The notes below the pieces were generated by a model, which saw nothing but the letters and a program-made list of their open reading frames with translations, made no database searches and was not told the origin of the DNA. This document shows, piece by piece, positions 16,457 to 25,957 of a DNA stretch of 64,000 bases. Both the position numbers and the translations under genes were made by a program. This DNA comes from Dorea_A amylophila. GTDB lineage: Bacteria > Bacillota > Clostridia > Lachnospirales > Lachnospiraceae. Numbering within the stretch: the first letter of the stretch is position 1; each line of letters opens with the position of its first letter. The stretch covers positions 62,001 through 126,000 of the forward strand of contig NZ_JAOQJW010000002.1 of the NCBI RefSeq assembly GCF_025567265.1, read 5' to 3'.

Positions 16457-18886
16457 ATGTCAAAGATCCCTTATAATCATAAGGCAATTGAAAAAAAGTG
16501 GCGTGAAAAATGGGAAGAAAACCCGGTAAACGTCCAGTTTGATGAAGATGGAAATAAGAAAGAAAAATATTACTGTCTGGATATGTTCCCGTATCCATCA
16601 GGAAATGGACTTCATGTAGGTCACTGGAGAGGATATGTAATCTCTGATGTATGGAGCCGCTATAAATTACAGCAGGGTTATTACATCATTCATCCAATGG
16701 GATGGGATGCATTCGGACTTCCGGCTGAGAACTACGCAATTAAGATGGGCGTTCACCCGGAGATCTCAACAGCTGCCAATATTAAGAATATCAAACGTCA
16801 GATCAATGAGATCGCAGCTCTCTACGACTGGGACAGAGAAGTAAATACAACAGATCCGAACTTCTACAAATGGACACAGTGGATCTTCGTTAAGATGTTC
16901 AAAGAAGGACTTGCATACGAGAAAGAATTCCCAATCAACTGGTGCCCTTCATGTAAGACGGGACTTGCTAACGAAGAAGTGGTTGGCGGAAAATGTGAAC
17001 GTTGCGGTGCTGAGGTTACAAAGAAGAACCTTCGTCAGTGGATGTTAAAGATTACAAAATACGCAGACAGACTGTTGAATGATCTGGATAAGCTGGACTG
17101 GCCGGAGAAGGTTAAGAAGATGCAGGCTGACTGGATCGGAAAGTCTTACGGAGCAGAGGTTGATTTCCCTGTAGAAGGAAGAGACGAGAAGATTACTGTT
17201 TACACAACAAGACCGGATACTTTATACGGAGCAACATTTATGGTTCTGGCACCGGAGCATGAACTGGCTAAGAGCCTTGCAAATGACGAGACAAGAGAAG
17301 CAGTAGAACAGTACATTTATGATGCTTCTATGAAGTCGAATGTAGATCGTATGCAGGATAAGGAAAAGACAGGTGTATTCACAGGTAGCTATGCAATCAA
17401 TCCAATCAACGGGGCGAAAGTTCCAATCTGGCTGTCTGATTATGTACTTGCTGACTATGGTACAGGAGCAATTATGTGTGTACCGGCTCATGATGACCGT
17501 GACTTTGAATTTGCTACAAAGTTCAATATTCCGATCATCCAGGTAATTGCAAAAGACGGAAAAGAGATTGAGAATATGACAGAGGCTTACACAGACGCTG
17601 TTGGAACAATGATCAATTCCGGAGAATGGAATGGACAGGAATCTTCTGTACTGAAGAAAGAAGCTCCGCATATGATCGAAGAGCGTGGAATCGGACGCGC
17701 AACAGTGAACTTCAAACTGCGTGACTGGGTATTCTCACGTCAGAGATACTGGGGAGAGCCAATCCCGATCGTACATTGTCCGAAATGTGGAAATGTACCG
17801 GTGCCGGAAGAAGAACTTCCACTCCGTCTGCCGGAAGTAGAATCTTACGAACCTACAGGAACTGGAGAATCCCCGCTTGCTGCAATTGATGAGTGGGTAA
17901 ACTGCAAATGCCCTCAGTGTGGAGCTGATGCGAAGAGAGAGACAAACACAATGCCGCAGTGGGCAGGATCTTCATGGTACTTCCTGCGTTACGTAGATAA
18001 CCACAATGATAAAGAACTGGTATCAAGAGAAAAAGCAGATGAGATGCTTCCTGTAGATATGTATATCGGAGGAGTAGAACATGCAGTTCTTCACCTTCTG
18101 TACTCACGTTTCTACACCAAGTTCTTATATGATATCGGGGTAGTAGATTTTGATGAGCCATTCCACAAACTGTTCAATCAGGGAATGATCACTGGTAAGA
18201 ATGGTATCAAGATGAGTAAGTCAAAAGGAAATGTCGTATCACCGGACGATCTGGTAAGAGACTATGGATGTGACTCTTTAAGAATGTATGAACTCTTCGT
18301 TGGACCACCGGAGTTAGATGCTGAGTGGGATGACAGAGGAATCGACGGAGTAAACCGTTTCCTGAAACGTGTATGGAACCTTGTTATGGACAGCAAAGAT
18401 GCAGACATTACAGCTACAAAAGAGATGATCAAAGAGCGTCATAAACTGATATACGATGTAACAACACGTCTGGAAAGCTTCAGCCTGAATACGGTAATCT
18501 CAGCATTCATGGAACACAATAACAAACTGATCGAGATTGCCAAGAAAGAGGGCGGAATCGATAAAGAGACATTGTCTACAATGGCAGTACTCCTGTCTCC
18601 ATTCGCGCCACATGTTGCGGAAGAACTGTGGGAAGAACTGGGACACACAGAGAGCGTATTCAAAGCCGGATGGCCAAAATACGATGAGCACGCCATGAAA
18701 GACGATGAGATCAAAGTTCCGGTACAGATCAACGGAAAGACAAAAGCAGTTATTGAAATCTCAGCAGATGCATCAAAAGAAGAAGCACTTGCAGCAGGTA
18801 AAGAAGCAATTGCTGATAAGCTGACAGGAAATGTGATCAAAGAGATCTATGTTCCGAAGAAGATCATTAATATTGTAATGAAATAA
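16457..18886 (+). CDS. leuS: Leucyl-tRNA synthetase
   Basis: Charges tRNA-Leu; cytoplasmic class I synthetase, 809 residues as normal for bacteria. The HIGH-type motif is GNGLHVGHWRGY near residue 50, and KMSKSKGN lies near residue 584. A zinc-binding segment (WCPSCKTGLANEEVVGGKCERCG) follows the first catalytic half, the CP1 editing domain contains TTRPDTLYGATFMVLAPEH and ends near GTGAIMCVPAHDDRD, and a second Cys pair set is at VHCPKCGNVPVP and CKCPQCG. The ATG at 16457 follows ACAGGAGG. Expression is controlled by the T-box leader. Confidence 0.98.
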   Translation: MSKIPYNHKAIEKKWREKWEENPVNVQFDEDGNKKEKYYCLDMFPYPSGNGLHVGHWRGYVISDVWSRYKLQQGYYIIHPMGWDAFGLPAENYAIKMGVHPEISTAANIKNIKRQINEIAALYDWDREVNTTDPNFYKWTQWIFVKMFKEGLAYEKEFPINWCPSCKTGLANEEVVGGKCERCGAEVTKKNLRQWMLKITKYADRLLNDLDKLDWPEKVKKMQADWIGKSYGAEVDFPVEGRDEKITVYTTRPDTLYGATFMVLAPEHELAKSLANDETREAVEQYIYDASMKSNVDRMQDKEKTGVFTGSYAINPINGAKVPIWLSDYVLADYGTGAIMCVPAHDDRDFEFATKFNIPIIQVIAKDGKEIENMTEAYTDAVGTMINSGEWNGQESSVLKKEAPHMIEERGIGRATVNFKLRDWVFSRQRYWGEPIPIVHCPKCGNVPVPEEELPLRLPEVESYEPTGTGESPLAAIDEWVNCKCPQCGADAKRETNTMPQWAGSSWYFLRYVDNHNDKELVSREKADEMLPVDMYIGGVEHAVLHLLYSRFYTKFLYDIGVVDFDEPFHKLFNQGMITGKNGIKMSKSKGNVVSPDDLVRDYGCDSLRMYELFVGPPELDAEWDDRGIDGVNRFLKRVWNLVMDSKDADITATKEMIKERHKLIYDVTTRLESFSLNTVISAFMEHNNKLIEIAKKEGGIDKETLSTMAVLLSPFAPHVAEELWEELGHTESVFKAGWPKYDEHAMKDDEIKVPVQINGKTKAVIEISADASKEEALAAGKEAIADKLTGNVIKEIYVPKKIINIVMK

Positions 18887-18914
18887 GAAATCTATATAGA
18901 ATTATAATGAATGG

Positions 18915-18954
18915 AAAAGAGGGTTGCCGGGAAGAGAACGGGTGATCCTCTTTT
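18915..18954 (+). terminator. Weak terminator-like hairpin after leuS
   Basis: AAAAGAGG (18915-18922) and CCTCTTTT (18947-18954) pair around a 24-base loop; only four T follow, so termination may be partial. Confidence 0.5.
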
Positions 18955-19015
18955 CATCCATATGCATCAGACATTATTCGAAAGATAATAGAAGATTTAC
19001 AAGGAGAAGTATAAA

Positions 19016-19549
19016 ATGAATATTACAGTATACCTCGGAGCAAATGAAGGAAATGATCCATTTTTAAAAGAAGCAGTGCGCGAGTTGGGAGCGTGGATCG
19101 GAACAAACGGAAATACTCTCGTATACGGTGGTTCAAAATCCGGCCTGATGGGAGAACTTGCAGAAAGTGTATTACAGGCCGGTGGTAAAGTGATCGGGGT
19201 AGAGCCACAGTTTTTTATTGATGCAGGATTTGTGTATGACGAGATTACGGAACTGATCACGACGAAAGATATGTCGGAAAGAAAGGCAAAGATGATAGAA
19301 CTTGGAGAGGCGTTTATTGCATTTCCGGGAGGAACGGGAACACTGGAAGAGATCACGGAGGTGATGTCTAAAGTATCGTTAAAACATTTGGATGCGCCAT
19401 GTATTCTTTATAATCTGAACGGATATTATGACAGTCTGAAGCAGCTTCTGGAGCATATGATCGAGATGGATCTTTCTTCTGAGGAAAAGCAGGAGGGAAT
19501 ATATTTTGCGGAGGATCTGGAAGAAATTCAGCGGATTCTGGACAAATAA
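19016..19549 (+). CDS. LOG-family protein (TIGR00730), putative nucleoside 5'-monophosphate phosphoribohydrolase
   Basis: Rossmann-like protein of 177 residues. The family signature PGGTGTLEE is at 104-112, with GGSKSGLMGELAE at 39-50 and R90/K91 (MSERKAKM) where the family has its conserved Arg/Lys. Characterised LOG proteins release cytokinin base from its riboside monophosphate; many bacterial members probably cleave AMP or a related nucleotide, so the substrate is unknown. The start ATG at 19016 follows AAGGAGAAG. It stands alone between leuS and mscL. Confidence 0.9.
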   Translation: MNITVYLGANEGNDPFLKEAVRELGAWIGTNGNTLVYGGSKSGLMGELAESVLQAGGKVIGVEPQFFIDAGFVYDEITELITTKDMSERKAKMIELGEAFIAFPGGTGTLEEITEVMSKVSLKHLDAPCILYNLNGYYDSLKQLLEHMIEMDLSSEEKQEGIYFAEDLEEIQRILDK

Positions 19550-19653
19550 AGTGATATAGAAGAAAGCATTGACCATTGAATTGCAAAGATGGTAAGATGA
19601 AAAAAAAGATATATCAAAAATGAGAGACAAATGAGGAAAGGATAAAGCGCACT

Positions 19654-20088
19654 ATGAAAAAATTCATGAATGAATTCAAAGAATTTATCAGCCGTGGTAA
19701 TGTCATGGACATGGCAGTAGGTATCATTATTGGAGGTGCATTTACAAGTATCGTATCATCCCTGGTAGATGATATCATCAATCCAATTCTTGGATTGTTC
19801 GGAGGAATGAACTTTGATCAGTTGAAAGTGAATCTTCTGGGAGAAGTTACACTGAATTATGGCAAATTCATTTCTACAGTCATTAATTTTCTGATCATGG
19901 CTTTGATTGTATTCATTATGATGAAAGTTATGAACGGATTTGCAGAAAAACTGAAACACACAGAGGAAGAAGTCGAAGAAAAGACAACAAAAGAATGCCC
20001 GTTTTGCAAGAGTGAGATTGCAATTACGGCAACCAGATGTCCACATTGTACCTCAAAGCTGGAAGGGTATAAGGATATTGGGATTTAA
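19654..20088 (+). CDS. mscL: Large-conductance mechanosensitive channel MscL with C-terminal zinc ribbon
   Basis: Membrane safety valve that opens under hypo-osmotic shock. The protein is 144 residues. The family motif GNVMDMAVGIIIGGAFT (residues 15-31) begins TM1, and TM2 is at about 78-95 (ISTVINFLIMALIVFIMMKV). The tail carries a predicted zinc ribbon, CPFC and CPHC, separated by about 12 residues, an addition found in some Firmicutes MscL. The last residues, DIGI then TAA, are read from the terminal repeat of the intergenic element (TTGGGATTTAA), so the original C-terminus seems to have been changed by it. The start ATG follows GAGGAAAGGA. Confidence 0.96.
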   Translation: MKKFMNEFKEFISRGNVMDMAVGIIIGGAFTSIVSSLVDDIINPILGLFGGMNFDQLKVNLLGEVTLNYGKFISTVINFLIMALIVFIMMKVMNGFAEKLKHTEEEVEEKTTKECPFCKSEIAITATRCPHCTSKLEGYKDIGI

Positions 20089-20405
20089 TTCAGAAAGGCA
20101 CGACGCCCCGGACCTGCATAAAAAGTAGGAAGCCGTTCCTGTTCAGGTTCCGTCGGCGGGAAATACTAAAGCGTCAAAATTATGCTAAAAACGGGCTTCC
20201 GAAATTTGCAACTCGCCATTCGGCTCAAACAGGCAAATTTCGAAAACCCAACGCATAATTTTGACGCTTAACTATTTCCAACACCTTCTTCACATTCACT
20301 GGAACGGCTTTCTACTTTTTATTCCGTGGGTGTCGAATGCCTTACGAATGAAATGGCAAGTGCGTAACCGTAGTGGCCTTCACCGGGTTACACTTCCGGG
20401 CATTT

Positions 20406-20456
20406 NNNNNNNNNNNNNNNNNNNNNNNNNNNNNNNNNNNNNNNNNNNNNNNNNNN
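20406..20456. other. Assembly gap (51 N) inside repeat copy 2
   Basis: Copy 1 has 14 bases at the same place (between the H2 hairpin and CGCTGCCAGTC), so the true gap is probably shorter than 51. The break inside a multi-copy hairpin element is what short-read assembly would produce. Confidence 0.95.
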
Positions 20457-20542
20457 CGCTGCCAGTCACGACTTGAAGGAAACAATAGATAAGGATTATT
20501 GTGAATGTGGAATGCCGTTAGAAACAGTTAGAGAGTCAGAAT

Positions 20543-20616
20543 CACCTAAAAGCAAAGGAACTACGCTCAAACTCGGCGTTCGCCTCAAACACGTTCGCTT
20601 CGTTCCTTTAACAGTG
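20543..20616. other. 74-bp segment of copy 2, inverted relative to copy 1
   Basis: It is flanked by a perfect 10-bp inverted repeat, AGAGTCAGAA (20532-20541) and TTCTGACTCT (20618-20627). It equals the reverse complement of 3252-3325 at 73 of 74 positions. Sequence on both sides aligns with copy 1 in the same orientation. Confidence 0.85.
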
Positions 20617-20716
20617 CTTCTGACTCTCTTAGTGTTTCTTATGGTATGGAACCTGAACAAGAAGCCTTATCTATTGTTTCCTTCAAGGACTGAGAGGCCG
20701 CTTCCACGTTAATAAA

Positions 20717-21409
20717 TTAAATCCCAAGCGATTGAGTAAAAAGCTGCGACTTCTCCAGCCTCTCATAAAATTTCTCATAAAAATTCCCATCTTCCCCATA
20801 AGGCGTCAGATAAAACTGTGTCAGCACATGCATACTGATTGTTCTGGCAGTTGAATCAGAATTTGAAGAAGAATCAGAAGTAAGATTCATAACGTATTCC
20901 TGAAGCCCTTTCAGAAAGAAATGCCAGTCAGCAATATATTTCTCATAGGTTTTCAGATTCGGTGTATCCAGCCATTTTTTGATCTTTACTTTAGAACGAT
21001 CCGTTTTCGGACATTCATGTACCTGTAAGAAATATTGGAAAGAATGGTTTTCATAAAAACGTCCCAGAGGGAACATGCGGCAGATTCCGGGACGGAATGC
21101 ATGAACCGTACACCGTCCGTCCGCATCAAGGAAAGAACAGGCCTCTTTGGTTCCGGTCATCTTCAGATTCGGAAGAATGATCCCGTCTGCCACATTCAGT
21201 TCCAGCGGACCGGCCAGGAGTTCATTCACTGGTTTTGACAGATTGATGGAAAGCCGGTACACATCCAGTGGATCAAGGACGATGGAACTTCCCATACCGT
21301 GACAGCAGGCGGAGCAACCGTCACAGCCTTTGCAGTCAGTCCTGGCCATATCGTTGCTGCTGTATAATTTTCCATCGGATATTTCATCCAGATTAATCTC
21401 TCTTAACAT
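20717..21409 (-). CDS. YkgJ-family cysteine-cluster protein
   Basis: The protein is about 230 residues. The N-terminus holds the cluster CKGCDGCSACC, typical of the YkgJ/Fe-S zinc-iron chelating family (CxxCxxCC plus later Cys), and a second group CSFLDADGRCTVHAFRPGICRMFP lies near residues 110-132; together they probably bind a metal or Fe-S cluster. The function is unknown; some eukaryotic and bacterial relatives are oxidoreductase-like. Two starts are possible: ATG at 21415, only two bases after GAGG, and ATG at 21409, eight bases after it; the second is preferred. The C-terminal LGI then TAA comes from the terminal repeat of the intergenic element. Confidence 0.85.
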   Translation of the reverse strand: MLREINLDEISDGKLYSSNDMARTDCKGCDGCSACCHGMGSSIVLDPLDVYRLSINLSKPVNELLAGPLELNVADGIILPNLKMTGTKEACSFLDADGRCTVHAFRPGICRMFPLGRFYENHSFQYFLQVHECPKTDRSKVKIKKWLDTPNLKTYEKYIADWHFFLKGLQEYVMNLTSDSSSNSDSTARTISMHVLTQFYLTPYGEDGNFYEKFYERLEKSQLFTQSLGI

Positions 21410-21521
21410 ACTCATTACCTCATATCTGTGATTATAGTTTTTTGTATAGTCTTGTTAGATAAGTTGATTATAGTGTAATATAGAGAAAGATGCAAATAAA
21501 ATAGAAGGGATGTGGACAGGT

Positions 21522-22685
21522 ATGAAATTTTTCCATTTATCGGATCTGCATATCGGAAAGCAGCTTCATCGTTATAATTTAAAAGAAGATCAGCAGGTGA
21601 TCTTAAAAGAGGTCATTGCCTATGCAAAAGAATTGCGTCCGGATGCAATTGTGATTGCCGGGGATATTTATGATAAGTCAGTTCCATCAGCGGAAGCAGT
21701 GACTATATTTGATGAGTTCCTGACGGAACTTTCAGAGATCACACCGGCAATTCCGATTCTGATCATCAGCGGAAATCATGATTCACCTGATCGTCTGAAT
21801 TATGCTTCAGAGATTTTGAGACGGCATCATATTTATCTTGTGGGGAATGTTCCGGAGCAGCCGGAAGAGCATATTGAAAAAGTAACATTGCAGGATAAAT
21901 ATGGAGAGGTAGATTTTTATCTGTTGCCATTTATGAAACCTGGATATGTAAGAAATGTTTTTGTTAACAATGTCCCAGAGACATATGCAGATGCTGTGAG
22001 AGAAATCATTAAACGAGAAGAGATAGATTATAATAATAAAAGAAACGTATTGATTTCTCATCAGCTTTATGTAGGAGAAAAGGAAGGAAGTCCGGAAACC
22101 TGTGATTCGGAAGTATTTTCCGTAGGAGGGATTGATAATGTAGATATCGGGGCAGTGAAAGAATTTGATTATGTGGCGCTTGGACATCTTCATGGGGCAC
22201 AGTACGTCAGCAGGCCAAAGATCCGGTATTGCGGTACGCTTTTGAAGTATTCTGTCAGTGAGAGCACGCAGACAAAAAGTCTTACTGTGGTGACTTTAAA
22301 AGAAAAAGGGGAGAATCCGGAAATTGCATGCTATCCACTGCATCCGCTCAGAGATGTCAGGAAGAAAAAAGGAACGCTGGAAGAAATTATAAAAGAAGCC
22401 GGTGAAGAAGAAAAAGAGGATTATATCAGTATTACGCTGACAGATGAGATCGATCCATATAAACCGAAAGAGCAGCTGGAACGGGTATTTTCCCATATAT
22501 TAGAGATCCGGGTAGATAATCAGAGAACAAGAACCAAATTAAAAGAAATGGATGAAGAACTTGTTATGAAGGATCCGTTTACCTCTTTTTGCGAATTCTA
22601 TAAGGAGATGCAGGGAAGAGAGATGAATACGCAGGAGGAGACAATCATGAAAGAAATCTTTGACAATGTGAAGGGAGTGGAGTAG
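21522..22685 (+). CDS. sbcD: Exonuclease SbcCD subunit D (Mre11-type nuclease)
   Basis: Nuclease subunit of SbcCD, which cuts DNA hairpins, palindromes and blocked ends. The protein is 387 residues with calcineurin-type metal-binding motifs DLHIGK (8-13), GDIYDKS (about 48), GNHDS (about 86), and GHLHGAQ (about 222). The ATG at 21522 gives the classical MKFFHLSDLHIGK start; an in-frame ATG at 21510 touches the AGAAGGG ribosome site. It runs directly into sbcC with no intergenic base. The presence of SbcCD in a genome carrying the long-hairpin elements is worth noting, since SbcCD normally destabilises perfect long palindromes. Confidence 0.97.
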   Translation: MKFFHLSDLHIGKQLHRYNLKEDQQVILKEVIAYAKELRPDAIVIAGDIYDKSVPSAEAVTIFDEFLTELSEITPAIPILIISGNHDSPDRLNYASEILRRHHIYLVGNVPEQPEEHIEKVTLQDKYGEVDFYLLPFMKPGYVRNVFVNNVPETYADAVREIIKREEIDYNNKRNVLISHQLYVGEKEGSPETCDSEVFSVGGIDNVDIGAVKEFDYVALGHLHGAQYVSRPKIRYCGTLLKYSVSESTQTKSLTVVTLKEKGENPEIACYPLHPLRDVRKKKGTLEEIIKEAGEEEKEDYISITLTDEIDPYKPKEQLERVFSHILEIRVDNQRTRTKLKEMDEELVMKDPFTSFCEFYKEMQGREMNTQEETIMKEIFDNVKGVE

Positions 22686-25600
22686 ATGAGACCGGTTAAG
22701 CTTATTATGTCAGCGTTCGGATCATATGCCGGCAGAACAGAGATTGATTTTACAGAGATTCCCAATGGACTGTTTCTGATCACAGGAGATACAGGTGCAG
22801 GTAAGACTACGATCTTTGATGCAATCACATATGCGTTGTATGACAGGACCAGCGGCGGCACCAGAGATGGAAATATGATGCGGAGCCAGTATGCGGATGA
22901 AGGAACGGATACTTATGTTGAGTACACGTTTATATATCAAAAGAAACAATATAAGATACTAAGAAATCCGGAATATATGCGCCTGGGAAAAAGAAAATAT
23001 GCAGACGGGTCACTGAGATATGTGAAGGAGACCCCAAAGGTAGAACTGACACTGCCGGATGGAAGTGTATTCAAAGGAAAGAAGAGAGAGACGGATCAGA
23101 AGATTGTAGAAATTACAGGGCTGGATGCAGATCAGTTTACCCAGATTTCCATGATAGCACAGGGAGAATTTCTGAAGCTTCTGCTGGCTGAATCAAAAGA
23201 ACGGAAAAAGATATTTTCCAGAATATTTCAGACACGCTTTTATTACAGAATACAGGAAGAATTGAAGAAACAGGCAGTACAGTTATATGTCAAACTGGAA
23301 CAGAATCTGCAGGAAATGAAGCTTGAGATGGCCAGGACAGAGTATCCGGTGTGTGAAAAAGGAAAAGAAACGGAGCTTAGCAGAAAATGGAAAGAAGTAT
23401 CCGGACAGGATATTCCGGACAGAGACAGAATATCGGAGATACTAAAAGAAATCATCGGACAGGGAAGCCGATTGGAAAAGGCCTGCAAAAAAGAAGCAGA
23501 CGGGGCACAGGTGCTTCTGGAAGATAAGAACCGTCTGCTGAAGGAAGCAGAACTTCTAGATCAGCTCTTTGATTCGTATGGACAGGTACTGAGCCATCTG
23601 AAAGAAAAAACAGCGGAAAAGGCAAAATATGAGCTTATGAAGGAGCAGATACAGTCCGGTAAGAGTGCAGAACGTGTCAGAACAGAGGAAAAGAGATATC
23701 TGGAAGAAGAAAAAAGGCTGACAGAGTTAAAAACACAGGATCACAGTCTTCAAAAGAAATTACAGGAATGCAGACAATTGTTGCAGGAACTTACAGAAGA
23801 TCAGAAAGAGGCTGTGAAAGAAAAGACAGAAAAAGAGATTGTACTGACCGAGAAAAAAGTGCGGATACAGGATGCAATTTTGCAATATGAGAGTATTAAT
23901 AAAAAGCAGGAAACTTTGAATAAACTTGCAGAAGAAATAAAAAAATATCTAAATCATGCAAGAATAATAAAAGAAAAGAATGAAATCCTGCAGAATAAGA
24001 ATGAAGAAATAATTAAATTTCTAAAGCAACATGAAGATACTGAGATATGCATAAATGAATGCAGAAATAAAAAACAACAGACAGAAGAAAAAATGCGGCA
24101 ATATAAGGAACTGGACAGACAGGAAAACAGAAAAGAACAATTAAAGGAAGACTGCGAAAGAGCAAAGAAAGAAGCTGAATGTGAACAGAAGAATTATGAA
24201 CATGCATGGGTGGAATATGAAATGAAGTATCAGAAGTTTCTGAAAGAACAGGCGGGAATACTGGCTTTGACACTGGAAGCAGGACAGCCTTGTCCGGTCT
24301 GTGGTTCCAGAGAACATCCTCAGATTACATTATTGAGTGACGAAGCACCGACACAGGCAGAAGTAGAATCTGCAAAGGAGGAAAGAGACAGGAAAGAAAA
24401 AACAAGAGATATAAAAGTCGCTGCATTCCGGGAATGTCTTGCAGGATACCAGGCAGCACAGGAAATCTGCCAGACGCTTCAAATGAACATAAAAGATGCG
24501 CCGGAAGACGGAGTTAAGACTAACTGGAAAAAGATTATGCAAAATCTGGGACAGACGTTTGCAGAAACAGAAGAACAATTAAAACAACTGGAACAGATTT
24601 CCGAAAAATGCAAAGCATTAAAGAAGAATCAGGAACAGATTGCGGAGCAGTCGCTGGAACTGGAAAGAAAAGAACGGGAAACGGACCAATGCCTGACGGA
24701 ATCAAAGCTGGTATATACAAAAGTACAGGCTGAATATCAGACTGCGAAGGAGAAACTGCCATATGAGACCATAGAAGAAGCAGAAAAACATCTGGTACAG
24801 ACAGTAGGAGCATTGGAGCAGTTGAGAAAGAATTATGAGACAGTGACCAGACGTCTGACAGAAATGCAAAATAAAGAAAAGGAACTGGAAGGACGTAGTA
24901 AGACCGTGAAGGCATCTGCTTTACAATCTCAGAAAGAAGCAGAGAAAAAGAAACTCCGTTATGAACAGGTAATGAAGGCACAGGGATTTGCGGATGAGGA
25001 GAGTTATCATAGGAAATGCATGAAGGAGACGGAACTGGAAGAAGCAGAACGGTGGACAGAAGCATATCAGAGAGAACTTCAGGAACTGGAAGCAAACAGA
25101 AAATTACTGGAACAGCAGTTGAAGGGGAAAGAAAGGAAAGATATAGCGCAGATTAAACAGGAAATGAAAGAAGCATCTGAAGTGCTGGAGCAGATCCGCA
25201 GGGAATATATGAGGCTTCATAATATCAATGAAAAGAATAGAGAAATCAGGGATAATCTGAGACGCAATTTTGAGAAGAACAGTGGACTGCAGAACCAGTA
25301 TGAAATCATTGGAAATCTGAGTAAGACGGCGAATGGAAATCTGAGTGGAAGTGCAAAACTGGACTTCGAGACTTATATTCAGAGGCAATATTTCCGGCAG
25401 ATCATACGTGCCGCAAATAAGAGGCTGATCCGTATGACATCCGGCGAATTCATTCTGCAATGCAGAGATGTTGAAAAGCTGGGAAGCCAGGGACAGGCCG
25501 GACTGGAACTGGATGTGTATCATATGGCAACAGATACGATCAGAGATGTCAAAACCTTATCCGGTGGAGAGTCTTTTATGGCAGCGCTGTCTATGGCATT

Positions 25601-25847
25601 GGGACTTTCTGATATAGTGCAGAATACAGCAGGTGCGATCCATCTGGATACGATGTTTATAGATGAAGGGTTCGGATCTCTGGATGATGCATCGAGAGAT
25701 CAGGCAATTCGTGTACTGAATGATCTTGCGGATAAAGACAGACTGGTGGGAATTATTTCACATGTAAATGAACTGAAAGAACAGATCGATCATAAGCTTG
25801 TAGTGAAAAAGACGGACAAGGGAAGTTCTGTAAGCTGGTCGGTATAA
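22686..25847 (+). CDS. sbcC: Exonuclease SbcCD subunit C (Rad50-type ATPase)
   Basis: SMC-like ATPase of 1053 residues that forms the DNA-clamping part of SbcCD. Walker A is GDTGAGKTT near residue 35; a long coiled coil rich in Glu/Lys/Gln runs through the middle and is interrupted by the zinc hook CPVCGSREHP near residue 537. The C-terminal half of the ATPase has the signature TLSGGESFMAALSMALGLSD and Walker B/D-loop MFIDEGFGSLD. The ATG follows the sbcD stop codon directly; the ribosome site AAGGGAGTGG lies in the end of sbcD, implying coupled translation. The gene is terminated by a hairpin shared with pyrG. Confidence 0.97.
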   Translation: MRPVKLIMSAFGSYAGRTEIDFTEIPNGLFLITGDTGAGKTTIFDAITYALYDRTSGGTRDGNMMRSQYADEGTDTYVEYTFIYQKKQYKILRNPEYMRLGKRKYADGSLRYVKETPKVELTLPDGSVFKGKKRETDQKIVEITGLDADQFTQISMIAQGEFLKLLLAESKERKKIFSRIFQTRFYYRIQEELKKQAVQLYVKLEQNLQEMKLEMARTEYPVCEKGKETELSRKWKEVSGQDIPDRDRISEILKEIIGQGSRLEKACKKEADGAQVLLEDKNRLLKEAELLDQLFDSYGQVLSHLKEKTAEKAKYELMKEQIQSGKSAERVRTEEKRYLEEEKRLTELKTQDHSLQKKLQECRQLLQELTEDQKEAVKEKTEKEIVLTEKKVRIQDAILQYESINKKQETLNKLAEEIKKYLNHARIIKEKNEILQNKNEEIIKFLKQHEDTEICINECRNKKQQTEEKMRQYKELDRQENRKEQLKEDCERAKKEAECEQKNYEHAWVEYEMKYQKFLKEQAGILALTLEAGQPCPVCGSREHPQITLLSDEAPTQAEVESAKEERDRKEKTRDIKVAAFRECLAGYQAAQEICQTLQMNIKDAPEDGVKTNWKKIMQNLGQTFAETEEQLKQLEQISEKCKALKKNQEQIAEQSLELERKERETDQCLTESKLVYTKVQAEYQTAKEKLPYETIEEAEKHLVQTVGALEQLRKNYETVTRRLTEMQNKEKELEGRSKTVKASALQSQKEAEKKKLRYEQVMKAQGFADEESYHRKCMKETELEEAERWTEAYQRELQELEANRKLLEQQLKGKERKDIAQIKQEMKEASEVLEQIRREYMRLHNINEKNREIRDNLRRNFEKNSGLQNQYEIIGNLSKTANGNLSGSAKLDFETYIQRQYFRQIIRAANKRLIRMTSGEFILQCRDVEKLGSQGQAGLELDVYHMATDTIRDVKTLSGGESFMAALSMALGLSDIVQNTAGAIHLDTMFIDEGFGSLDDASRDQAIRVLNDLADKDRLVGIISHVNELKEQIDHKLVVKKTDKGSSVSWSV

Positions 25848-25887
25848 GGACGGAAAATCTGTTATCGGATCCGTTATATACAGAGAT

Positions 25888-25944
25888 AAAAACAGGGAAG
25901 CTGTTGCATGATACGCAAGCGTTAGCAACAGCTTCCCTGTTTTT
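25888..25944. terminator. Bidirectional terminator between sbcC and pyrG
   Basis: A perfect 20-bp stem (25888-25907 with 25925-25944) around a 17-base loop, with an A-run on the left and T-run on the right. It serves both convergent genes. Confidence 0.93.
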
Positions 25945-25957
25945 ATTCGTTTAATAG

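Larger units (their letters stand above)
20078..20727. repeat. Structured intergenic element, copy 2 (contains an assembly gap)
   Basis: It fills the gap between convergent mscL and the YkgJ-type gene. The ends are TTGGGATTTAATT (20078-20090) and its reverse complement (20715-20727), matching copy 1. Replacing the 51 N by the 14 bases found at that point in copy 1 gives about 613 bp. H1 pairs 20118-20139 with 20301-20323 (one mismatch); inside it a perfect 16-bp stem (20170-20185/20253-20268) and CGAAATTTGC/GCAAATTTCG (20200-20209/20233-20242). The last stem differs from copy 1 by two compensatory base-pair changes. H3 repeats the 23-bp stem of copy 1. Stop codons of mscL (20086-20088) and of the minus-strand gene (20717-20719) lie inside the terminal repeats. 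No convincing target duplication is seen here. Confidence 0.85.

Noticed and set aside
20261..20712. Two plus-strand reading frames inside element copy 2
   Set aside because: The first runs into the assembly gap and the second covers the flipped core; neither exists in copy 1.
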